From CBDUBH01 sp965365345 (GTDB taxonomy: Bacteria > Bacteroidota > Ignavibacteria > Ignavibacteriales > SURF-24), in the NCBI GenBank assembly GCA_965365345.1, contig CBDUBH010000064.1:1-20374 (forward strand): a stretch of 20,374 nucleotides of DNA, written 5' to 3'. Below the pieces are notes generated by a model. It was not told where the DNA came from and did not search any database. It was given only the letters and a program-made list of their open reading frames with translations. Below are positions 8,299 through 14,465 of the stretch, piece by piece (the stretch's first letter is position 1; every line of letters begins with the position of its first letter). A program made the translations under genes and the position numbers.

Positions 8299-8685
8299 AT
8301 GAAAAATTTAATATCATTTTTTCTGGTTTTAATTTTTGCTGCAATTATTTTTGTTGGCTGCGAAGATGTTTTAAATAATCCCATAAATGAACCTATTCCC
8401 GCAACCGGCGTAAGTTATTCTCGAAATCTGCAACCGCTATTCGAACTTAAATGCAATTACAGCGGGTGCCATAATGATCAGAGCAAAGCCGGCGGATTAG
8501 CTCTTACTTCATATTTTAACACTACAAGAAATTCATTTGTTGTAATTGCAGGTGATCCCGATGGAAGTTTGCTTGTTCAAAAGATCAGAACCGGACACCC
8601 TATTGATATGAATTATCCGTCTTTCAAATCAGAGGAAGTAAATGCGGTTGTAACCTGGATAAAAGAAGGTGCAAAGAATAATTAA
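8299..8685 (+). CDS. Monohaem c-type cytochrome lipoprotein with a CX4CH haem site
   Basis: A 128-residue exported lipoprotein. The N-terminus is a lipoprotein signal ending in the lipobox FVGC with Cys21 as lipidated residue, so the protein is membrane-anchored in the periplasm or on the outer membrane. The mature part begins 'SYSRNLQPLFELKCNYSGCH', like the N-terminal helix of class I cytochromes. Cys52, Cys57 and His58 form a CX4CH haem site instead of the usual CXXCH. Met104 ('GHPIDMNYP') is positioned as the distal axial ligand, and 'EEVNAVVTWIKEGA' is the usual C-terminal helix. It probably carries electrons, but no partner redox genes are nearby. GGA at 8289-8291 lies 7 bases before the ATG. 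Its last 17 bases overlap the next frame if that gene starts at GTG 8669. Confidence 0.82.
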   Translation: MKNLISFFLVLIFAAIIFVGCEDVLNNPINEPIPATGVSYSRNLQPLFELKCNYSGCHNDQSKAGGLALTSYFNTTRNSFVVIAGDPDGSLLVQKIRTGHPIDMNYPSFKSEEVNAVVTWIKEGAKNN

Positions 8686-9157
8686 TTTTTTAAATGATAT
8701 AAATATTTCAAAAGGAATTTATCTTTTAGAAATTTTTGCCGGAAACGATTTTGAAATTTCAGCGGTAAAATTTAAAGGATTTAAATTTAAGAAAGGAATT
8801 TATTATTATTCCGGAAGTGCACAGAAAAATTTTTCCCACAGAATTAAAAGACATTTAGAAAAAGAAAAAACAATTCACTGGCATATTGATCATTTAACTA
8901 CAAATGTAAATTCCAGAATTGAAAATATTTTTTACTGGAAAAATTCCGGAAAAGATTTTGAATGTGAACTTGTAAAAATTCTGATCAGCAAATTCAATCT
9001 TTCAGATGAAATTATTGGGTTCGGAAACGGTGATTGTAAAATTTGCCGAACCCATTTTTTATTTTCTCAGAATAAAATTGATCAGAGCCATTTCATTTCT
9101 TTATACCAGCCGCAGGTTCTTCGTATTCCTTCTTCAATTGAAATTTCCTGTTTGTAA
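8669..9157 (+). CDS. DUF123 family protein (GIY-YIG-related)
   Basis: Up to 162 residues, almost entirely a DUF123 domain (PF01986), related to GIY-YIG nucleases and sometimes found fused to endonuclease III. Visible signatures are 'KGIYLLEI' (15-22), 'YYYSGSAQ' (45-52), 'HRIKRHL' (57-63), 'HWHIDHL' (70-76), 'CELVK' (99-103) and the end motif 'DCKICRTHFLF' (122-132). Nuclease activity is not proven for this family. The start is uncertain. GTG at 8669 lies inside the cytochrome gene and sits directly on the only purine-rich tract (AGAAGG, 8664-8669). ATA at 8678 or ATT at 8681 would be better spaced, and any of these keeps the whole domain. The 30 residues after the domain overlap the 3' end of the opposite-strand oxidoreductase by 76 bases. 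Confidence 0.8.
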   Translation: MQRIINFLNDINISKGIYLLEIFAGNDFEISAVKFKGFKFKKGIYYYSGSAQKNFSHRIKRHLEKEKTIHWHIDHLTTNVNSRIENIFYWKNSGKDFECELVKILISKFNLSDEIIGFGNGDCKICRTHFLFSQNKIDQSHFISLYQPQVLRIPSSIEISCL

Positions 9158-10077
9158 CCAAGTTGTTCAACTGCTTTTGAAGTATCACAGATCCAAGCTT
9201 TTTGAACAAGATCTCGTGCTTTTTCCAAATTTAAAGTTGCGGCATTTTTACTGAACATCGAAACAAATTGCGCGATAGTAGCTATCATATAAACCGCAGC
9301 ATGTGGTACTTTTACAGTCAAAGGTTTTTTGTTCAATACTTTTGATGTTATTTCCCCGATCTGTTTCCAGTTGTATACTTCTTTTGAACTTATGAAATAA
9401 ATTTCACCGGCTGATCTTTCACTTATTGCAGCAAGATAAAATCCTTTAACAAGATCAACAACATGAATTAAACTTAACGGTTTATCTTTTAAACCGATCG
9501 TAGTCATCAGTCCTTTTGCAAAAGTTTGAAAGAAAATAAAAATCTCTGTATCTCGTTCGCCGTAAACAGCAGGCGCGCGGCAAATTGTGACCGGCAATTT
9601 ATCCATAAACGAAATTGCAACTTTCTCCTGTTCCCTTTTGCTTTTTCCATATGTTGTAATGGGATTACATTCATCTTTCTCAGTGATTTTTGTAATGCCG
9701 TCTTTTGATGGTCCGCTTGCCGTCAAACTGCTTACGATCAAAATCTTTTTTAATTTATCTTTAAATTCCAAGGCGGTTTCAAGAATTGTACGAGTAGTTT
9801 CAACATTTCCTTTAAAATAACCATCGGGATGCTTTGATTTTACAACTCCGGCAACGTGGTAAATATAATCTGCTCCGTCAAATGCTTTTCTCAATCCTTC
9901 TTTATCAAACAATCCGCAATCGAAAATTTCAATATCTTTTTCCTGCAGCCATTTTAAATTGCTGCTTTTTCTGGTAATGCATCTTACCTTGTAATTTTCC
10001 TGTATTAAAAGATCGACTAAATGACTCCCCACAAATCCGTTTGCGCCGGTAACAACGGCAATTTTTTTATCTTCCAT
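9082..10077 (-). CDS. Extended-SDR NAD(P)-dependent oxidoreductase; CerR (ceramide reductase) candidate
   Basis: A 331-residue Rossmann-fold enzyme of the extended short-chain dehydrogenase (NAD-dependent epimerase/dehydratase) family. The cofactor motif TGANGFVG is at 10-17, the region around the usual catalytic Ser/Thr is 'VSSLTASGPS' (115-124), and the catalytic pair is Tyr143-xxx-Lys147. The ending 'WYKEMKWL' is typical of the family. ATG at 10077 is chosen over an in-frame TTG at 10128, because the extra 17 residues lie before the universally N-terminal Rossmann strand. It resembles 3-beta-hydroxysteroid dehydrogenase or dihydroflavonol-reductase-like enzymes more than sugar epimerases. 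It lacks the GACGQIG form of SDR-type threonine dehydrogenase. Being divergent from a serine-palmitoyltransferase-like gene, it is a candidate for the keto-reduction step of ceramide synthesis (CerR in Caulobacter is of this family). Family is sure; that substrate is inference. Confidence 0.85.
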   Translation of the reverse strand: MEDKKIAVVTGANGFVGSHLVDLLIQENYKVRCITRKSSNLKWLQEKDIEIFDCGLFDKEGLRKAFDGADYIYHVAGVVKSKHPDGYFKGNVETTRTILETALEFKDKLKKILIVSSLTASGPSKDGITKITEKDECNPITTYGKSKREQEKVAISFMDKLPVTICRAPAVYGERDTEIFIFFQTFAKGLMTTIGLKDKPLSLIHVVDLVKGFYLAAISERSAGEIYFISSKEVYNWKQIGEITSKVLNKKPLTVKVPHAAVYMIATIAQFVSMFSKNAATLNLEKARDLVQKAWICDTSKAVEQLGYKQEISIEEGIRRTCGWYKEMKWL

Positions 10078-10196
10078 AATTAGTTTAAACCATATTGATT
10101 TTGAAATTATTAATAGATAGTTTTGCAATAAATATTTTTATTAAACTTTCACAAGATAAAAAATTTAGAAATTAAAGTCACTCGATATAAAATCTT

Positions 10197-10202
10197 AGGA
10201 GG
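10197..10202 (+). promoter_or_regulatory. Strong Shine-Dalgarno that fixes a TTG start
   Basis: AGGAGG lies 6 bases before the TTG at 10209, a near-perfect ribosome binding site. It decides the non-ATG start of the alpha-oxoamine synthase. The next in-frame ATG is deep inside the conserved domain and cannot be used. Confidence 0.85.
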
Positions 10203-10208
10203 ATTATT

Positions 10209-11402
10209 TTGGATCTCTTCACCAAAGCATATGAATTTACAAGAGCCGATGAGGTAAAAGCTGCCGGTCTTTATCCTTATTTCCGGGCAATTGAGGAAAA
10301 TGAAGGTCCTGTAGTTCAAATACAAGGCAAGAAAGTTATTATGGCAGGTTCGAATAATTATTTGGGTTTAACCGCAGATCCGAGAGTGAAAGAAGCAGCT
10401 ATAAAAGCTATTGAAAAATACGGAACAGGTTGCTCAGGTTCAAGATATTTAACCGGAACAATTGATCTTCATAATGAGTTTGAAGCAAAACTTGCAAAAT
10501 TTTTAGGCAAAGAAGCCGTATTGATGTTCAGTACAGGTTATCAGGCAGCTCAAGGAATTATCCCGACAATTGTTCAACGTGGTGAATATGTTGTTTCAGA
10601 CAGGGATAACCATGCGTGTATTGTTGCCGGAAATTTAATGGCAAAAGGCGCAACCGCTGAAGTTGTCAGATATAAACATAATGATATGAATGATCTTGAA
10701 AGAGTGATCAAAAAATTGCCTTTGGAAGCTTCAAAATTGATTGTAAGTGATGGAGTTTTCAGTACCGGTGGCGAAATTGTTGATCTTCCTACATTAAATA
10801 AAATTGCAAAAGAATATAACGCAAGAATTTTAATTGATGATGCACATTCAATAGGCGTAATCGGTAAAGGCGGTAGAGGAACAGCAAGTGAATTTGATCT
10901 AGTTGATGAAATAGATATGACAATGGGAACGTTCAGCAAAACTTTTGCATCACTTGGAGGATTTGTTGCCGGTGAAGCTAAAGTTATAAATTATTTGAAA
11001 CATCATTCCCCCGCTTTAATTTTCAGTGCTTCACCAACTCCGGCTTCAGTTGCCGCAGCTATTGCAACTTTGGAAATTTTAGAACAAGAACCCTGGAGAG
11101 TTGAAAAATTGATCTCCAACGCTAACAGAGTTAGAAAAGGATTAAAAGCAGCCGGATTCAATGTTGTTGAAAGCAGAACAGCAATTGTTCCCGTAATTGT
11201 TGGCGATGATCTTCTTGCATTTAAATTCGGAAAGAGGCTTTACGATGATGGCGTTTTTGTTAATGTTTTTATTTCTCCCGGAGTACCGCAAGGAAGACAA
11301 ATGATGCGTACAAGTTATATGTCAACCCACGAAGATGAACATTTGGATTACATTGTTGATACATTTACAAAAAACGGTCGTTTATTAGGCTTGGTTGAAT
11401 AA
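10209..11402 (+). CDS. Alpha-oxoamine synthase, probable serine palmitoyltransferase
   Basis: A 397-residue PLP-dependent enzyme that joins an amino acid to an acyl thioester with loss of CO2. The Schiff-base lysine is Lys244 in 'GTFSKTFASLGGF'. Asp210 and His213 (DDAHS) hold the pyridine ring, His135 (DNHA) stacks on it, and 'GSRYLTGT' (77-84) is the family substrate loop. The family includes Kbl, BioF, HemA and Spt. The N-terminus 'GLYPYFRAIEENEGPVVQIQ' and the following 'MAGSNNYLGLT' closely resemble Bacteroides serine palmitoyltransferase as I remember it, more than E. coli Kbl. Automatic pipelines may well name it 2-amino-3-ketobutyrate CoA ligase. The neighbouring SDR and GNAT genes favour sphingolipid synthesis (first step: serine + palmitoyl thioester to 3-ketosphinganine). 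No acyl carrier protein or threonine dehydrogenase is adjacent. Family certain; Spt over Kbl is likely, not proven. Confidence 0.9.
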   Translation: MDLFTKAYEFTRADEVKAAGLYPYFRAIEENEGPVVQIQGKKVIMAGSNNYLGLTADPRVKEAAIKAIEKYGTGCSGSRYLTGTIDLHNEFEAKLAKFLGKEAVLMFSTGYQAAQGIIPTIVQRGEYVVSDRDNHACIVAGNLMAKGATAEVVRYKHNDMNDLERVIKKLPLEASKLIVSDGVFSTGGEIVDLPTLNKIAKEYNARILIDDAHSIGVIGKGGRGTASEFDLVDEIDMTMGTFSKTFASLGGFVAGEAKVINYLKHHSPALIFSASPTPASVAAAIATLEILEQEPWRVEKLISNANRVRKGLKAAGFNVVESRTAIVPVIVGDDLLAFKFGKRLYDDGVFVNVFISPGVPQGRQMMRTSYMSTHEDEHLDYIVDTFTKNGRLLGLVE

Positions 11403-11420
11403 AAAAATTCTGTTTAACAA

Positions 11421-11450
11421 AAGGCATACAAAATAAGTATGCCTTTTTTT
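11421..11450 (+). terminator. Terminator or attenuator between the oxoamine synthase and the acyltransferase
   Basis: AAGGCATAC (11421-11429) pairs perfectly with GTATGCCTT (11437-11445) around a 7-base loop, and seven Ts follow from 11444. The T-run ends only 11 bases before the ATG of the GNAT gene, and the downstream ribosome binding site (TGAGG, 11452-11456) sits directly after it. The acyltransferase therefore depends on read-through or on a promoter inside or just before the hairpin. Confidence 0.8.
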
Positions 11451-11461
11451 ATGAGGTAAAA

Positions 11462-12583
11462 ATGAGCAGCATAAAAATCATTCCGGTTATTTCCGAAAAA
11501 CAACGGATGCAATTCATAAAATTTCCGTGGAAAATTTATAAAAATGATCCTTACTGGGTACCGCATTTAATTGCCGATAGAAAAAAGATACTGGATAAAA
11601 ATAAAAATCCGTTTTTCAAACATGCGGAAATGGAAATGTTTCTTGCAGAAAAAAACGGCGAACTTGTTGGAAGAATCGCAGCAATTAAAAATGATCTACA
11701 CAATCAACATCATAATGATAAAATCGGATTCGTAGGATTTTTTGAATGTATAAATGATCAGGAAGTTGCAAATATTCTTTTTGATACAGCAAAAAAATGG
11801 TTGAAAGAAAAAGGAATGGATACAATGCGCGGACCTGCAAATCCTTCCAGCAATGATGAATGGGGCTTACTTGTTGATGGCTTTGAAGATTCACCAAGAT
11901 TGTTAATGCCTTATAATCCAAAATATTACATTGGCTTATTTGAAAATTACGGATTTCAAAAAGTGAAAGATCTGCTTGCATTTAAAATTGAACATGATAA
12001 ACTAATGCAATCTGAAAAATTAAAACGCGGCGCTGAAATTGTAAAGCAAAGATACAAACTCGAAATTTCGCAATTAAATATGAAAGATCTTAAAGGCGAA
12101 TTAGACAAAGTTAAATTTGTTTACAATAAAGCCTGGGCGCCGAATTGGGGATTTGTTCCTTTGACCGATGAAGAAATTGACGCAATGGCTGTTGATCTTA
12201 AACAAATTGTTGAACCTTCACTGGTTCTTTTCGGAAAAATTAATGATCAGCTTGTAGGCTTTGCATTTGTTATGCTTGATTATAATCAAGTTTTTAAACA
12301 AATGAACGGAAAATTATTCCCATTCAATTTTCTTAAACTTTTTACAAAGAAAAAAGAAATCAGCTGGGCAAGAATTATAACTTTAGGATTGATACCTGAA
12401 TTTCAAAAGAAAGGATTGGATTCATTATTTTATTGGGAAATTGTTAACCGTGCCGCAAAATTAGGAATTAAACTAGGTGAAGCAAGCTGGATTCTGGAAG
12501 ATAACGAAATGATGCGCAGAGGAATTGTTCTTATGAACGGCGAAGAATATAAAAGATACAGAGTTTACGATTTGGGAATTTAA
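11462..12583 (+). CDS. Two-lobed GNAT-family acyltransferase; bacterial ceramide synthase candidate
   Basis: A 373-residue soluble protein with two GNAT-like halves. The first (about 1-180) holds 'FFKHAEMEMFLAEKNGELVG' (51-70), then 'RIAAIKND' and the family motif 'RGPANPSSNDEWGLL' (123-137). The second (about 200-373) holds 'NDQLVGFAFVMLDY' (261-274) and the acyl-CoA-loop-like 'LGLIPEFQKKGLDSLFYW' (308-325), followed by 'EASWILEDNEMMRR' (340-353). The family is common in Gram-negative genomes and is usually annotated only as GNAT or hypothetical. Caulobacter bCerS, which N-acylates 3-ketosphinganine, is a GNAT-type protein, and this gene lies beside Spt-like and SDR genes. N-acylation of the long-chain base is therefore a reasonable hypothesis. 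ATG at 11462 has TGAGG 5 bases upstream. Other acyl or aminoacyl transfer roles remain possible. Confidence 0.85.
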   Translation: MSSIKIIPVISEKQRMQFIKFPWKIYKNDPYWVPHLIADRKKILDKNKNPFFKHAEMEMFLAEKNGELVGRIAAIKNDLHNQHHNDKIGFVGFFECINDQEVANILFDTAKKWLKEKGMDTMRGPANPSSNDEWGLLVDGFEDSPRLLMPYNPKYYIGLFENYGFQKVKDLLAFKIEHDKLMQSEKLKRGAEIVKQRYKLEISQLNMKDLKGELDKVKFVYNKAWAPNWGFVPLTDEEIDAMAVDLKQIVEPSLVLFGKINDQLVGFAFVMLDYNQVFKQMNGKLFPFNFLKLFTKKKEISWARIITLGLIPEFQKKGLDSLFYWEIVNRAAKLGIKLGEASWILEDNEMMRRGIVLMNGEEYKRYRVYDLGI

Positions 12584-12638
12584 TTTCAATATTTTGAAAT
12601 AATTAATTTTTGAATCAAAACTTGCAGATAGTATTTAT

Positions 12639-12674
12639 AACAAAAAAGCCCTTAATTTTCAGGGCTTTTTTGTT
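12639..12674. terminator. Bidirectional terminator between convergent genes
   Basis: A perfect 14-bp inverted repeat (12639-12652 with 12661-12674; core GCCCT/AGGGC) has an 8-base loop and A/T runs on both flanks, giving a T-run on each strand. It lies between the plus-strand acyltransferase and the minus-strand porD and should terminate both. Confidence 0.9.
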
Positions 12675-12680
12675 AAACAT

Positions 12681-13562
12681 TTATTCATTCAAAGCTTCAT
12701 CATATTTTGCTAAATGCGTTGGATCAACTCTTTTTAACGCATTGAACACATCAATTTTTCCCTGATAATCATCCAGATAATTAATAATTTCACCGCTTTT
12801 TGTATCAAAGAAAACTCTAAGCAAAACTCCTCTAACATCAATTCTTGATCTTATTCCATCCAAATTTCTTACTAACTTTGCCATATTTTCCTGTGCAAGA
12901 TTTTTATCGGTGGTATAAAGATCCAATCCGTTATAATGATATTCAAAAAATCCTTCTCTGAAAGCTCTGTATTTTTCGTTAAGCAAATCTTCAATAATTG
13001 CCTTGCGGTTGTAAACTGAACTTGTTCTGTCCCATCCTAATGAATTAGAACTGCTCTGTCCTAAAGCCGAAATATTTAGCGCACGCTCGTAAAAAGGAGT
13101 TCCGGATAAAGGATTGTAAGAATCAAAATCATATCCAATTATTAAGTAAGCATAGAAATTCAAAAAACTTGTCAGCGGATCAAATAATGAAGGATTATAA
13201 TTCATGCTTTGTCCGCGTTGAAAAGTAAATGTCCAACTGTTATCCAAAATATTCAACATCGGCGAAGCATTTCTGCTTTTTTCAACCGGTCTTATGCTTG
13301 TAATATTTACTTGAGCTGAATAATTAGTTTCATCAGTTGCATTTGTAAAAAAAATATTGAAATTACATTTGATCTTCGGATAATCCCACTGCTGATCTGT
13401 AAATCTGTTTTTGTTCAAATAATCTTCAATGGCAGTTGCAAATCCGGCTAAAAGATCCCGGTTAACAGAAGGCAATTTTTCAAAATTGACCGTAACTTTT
13501 GCGTCAAGTTCCTGCGAATAGATCATTACCGGCAAAAGCAGAATTATTATAAGCAGTTTCAT
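12681..13562 (-). CDS. porD: Type IX secretion system protein PorD (DUF4835)
   Basis: A 293-residue exported protein of the DUF4835/PorD family, a periplasmic or outer-membrane-associated component linked to the type IX secretion system of Bacteroidota. A signal peptide covers about 1-16 ('LLLPVMIYS|QELDAKV'). Family landmarks are the opening 'QELDAKVTVNFEKLP', 'WTFTFQRGQSMNYNPSLFDP', then 'SFLNFYAYLIIGYDFDSYNP', 'GTPFYERALNI' and 'FFEYHYNGLDLY'. The ATG at 13562 is preferred over a TTG at 13577 because GAGG (13568-13571, minus strand) is correctly spaced for it. It is divergent from a PorV/PorQ-like gene. In Bacteroidota this gene often sits near coaBC/dfp and recN; neither is here. Presence of the gene implies, but does not prove, a complete T9SS. 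Confidence 0.88.
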   Translation of the reverse strand: MKLLIIILLLPVMIYSQELDAKVTVNFEKLPSVNRDLLAGFATAIEDYLNKNRFTDQQWDYPKIKCNFNIFFTNATDETNYSAQVNITSIRPVEKSRNASPMLNILDNSWTFTFQRGQSMNYNPSLFDPLTSFLNFYAYLIIGYDFDSYNPLSGTPFYERALNISALGQSSSNSLGWDRTSSVYNRKAIIEDLLNEKYRAFREGFFEYHYNGLDLYTTDKNLAQENMAKLVRNLDGIRSRIDVRGVLLRVFFDTKSGEIINYLDDYQGKIDVFNALKRVDPTHLAKYDEALNE

Positions 13563-13664
13563 TTTTTCCTCAATCAAATTGTTTTATTGATTTAAAATAT
13601 AAAAATCAATAATATAAATTCATATAGTTAAACTCATTTTTATTAAGTAAGTTAACTTTTTATA

Positions 13665-14465
13665 ATGAAATTATACATCTTAATTTTGATTTTAGTTTCG
13701 TATGGTTCAATTAATGCGCAATTTTTGAACGGAGCAAAACAAAATTCAACTGCAAATAGCAATATTTCAGCACAAAGTGATGCCTTTTCAGTTTTTATAA
13801 ATCCGGCAAAACTCTCAGATATCCATCGATATGAATTTGGCATTTTCTACTCACCCGGCGCTTTCGGTTTAAGCGAATTGAAATCCGGTTCAGCAGCATT
13901 TGCTTTTCCGGTTAAAGATTTTTCCGGTGCAATCGGAATTTCATCATTCGGATTTGATCTATACAATGAAAGCAAAATTACAGCAGGAGTTTCGAAAATT
14001 TTGGCGGAAAATATTTCATTGGGTTTTACGCTTTCACTGAATAATATTAAAATATCAAATTATGGTAGTGATAATTCCCTTTCGCTAAACTTTGGCGCAA
14101 TTTCAAAATTGAATGAAAATTTTTCACTTGGTTTTTATTATGAAAATTTAAATCGCGCAACTTTCGGAAATTACAAAAATCAAATTCCCTCTTTTATTGT
14201 CTTAGGAATTTCATTTAAAAGATCTGATTTTGTTATTTCAGGATCGATTGAAAAAGAAACCGATAAAGAATTTTCACCGAGATTGGGATTTGATTACAGA
14301 ATTATAAAAGCAATTTCACTTAGAAGTGGAATTTCTGATAATCCGGAAAATTTTTCTGCGGGACTCGGAATTTTTGTTGATAAATTTAATTTGAATTACG
14401 CGCTTGTTCGCAATGCATATTTAGGATTTTCACATATGACTGATTTAAGAATTATTTTTGAATGA
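13665..14465 (+). CDS. PorV/PorQ-like outer-membrane beta-barrel protein
   Basis: A 266-residue protein with a signal peptide (about 1-18, cleavage INA|QFLN). The mature part alternates short amphipathic strands throughout ('GSAAFAFPVKDFSGAIGISSFG', 'ISLGFTLSLNNIKIS', 'FSAGLGIFVDKFNLNYALV') and ends in the aromatic strand LRIIFE. The early 'SDAFSVFINPAKLSD' matches the 'NPAxL' segment of the PorV/PorQ (FadL-fold) group, in which members serve T9SS or act as porins. At 266 residues it is shorter than PorV itself, so I give the group but no gene symbol. No Shine-Dalgarno is visible; the palindrome AAGTTAACTT (13649-13658) lies just before the ATG. The stop overlaps the next gene by 4 bases (ATGA), so the two are co-translated. 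Confidence 0.72.
   Translation: MKLYILILILVSYGSINAQFLNGAKQNSTANSNISAQSDAFSVFINPAKLSDIHRYEFGIFYSPGAFGLSELKSGSAAFAFPVKDFSGAIGISSFGFDLYNESKITAGVSKILAENISLGFTLSLNNIKISNYGSDNSLSLNFGAISKLNENFSLGFYYENLNRATFGNYKNQIPSFIVLGISFKRSDFVISGSIEKETDKEFSPRLGFDYRIIKAISLRSGISDNPENFSAGLGIFVDKFNLNYALVRNAYLGFSHMTDLRIIFE

Noticed and set aside
10078..10128. 17-residue N-terminal extension of the SDR from a TTG at 10128
   Set aside because: The Rossmann strand starts right after the ATG at 10077; the extension matches nothing in the family and has no ribosome binding site.
9082..11402. SDR plus oxoamine synthase as a threonine degradation pair (Tdh-Kbl)
   Set aside because: The SDR has TGANGFVG instead of the GACGQIG-type motif of SDR threonine dehydrogenases, the genes are divergent rather than an operon, and the synthase N-terminus is Spt-like. 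Not fully excluded.
13563..13577. Five-residue N-terminal extension of PorD from a TTG at 13577
   Set aside because: GAGG at 13568-13571 lies inside the extension and is correctly spaced for the ATG at 13562, which begins a standard signal peptide.
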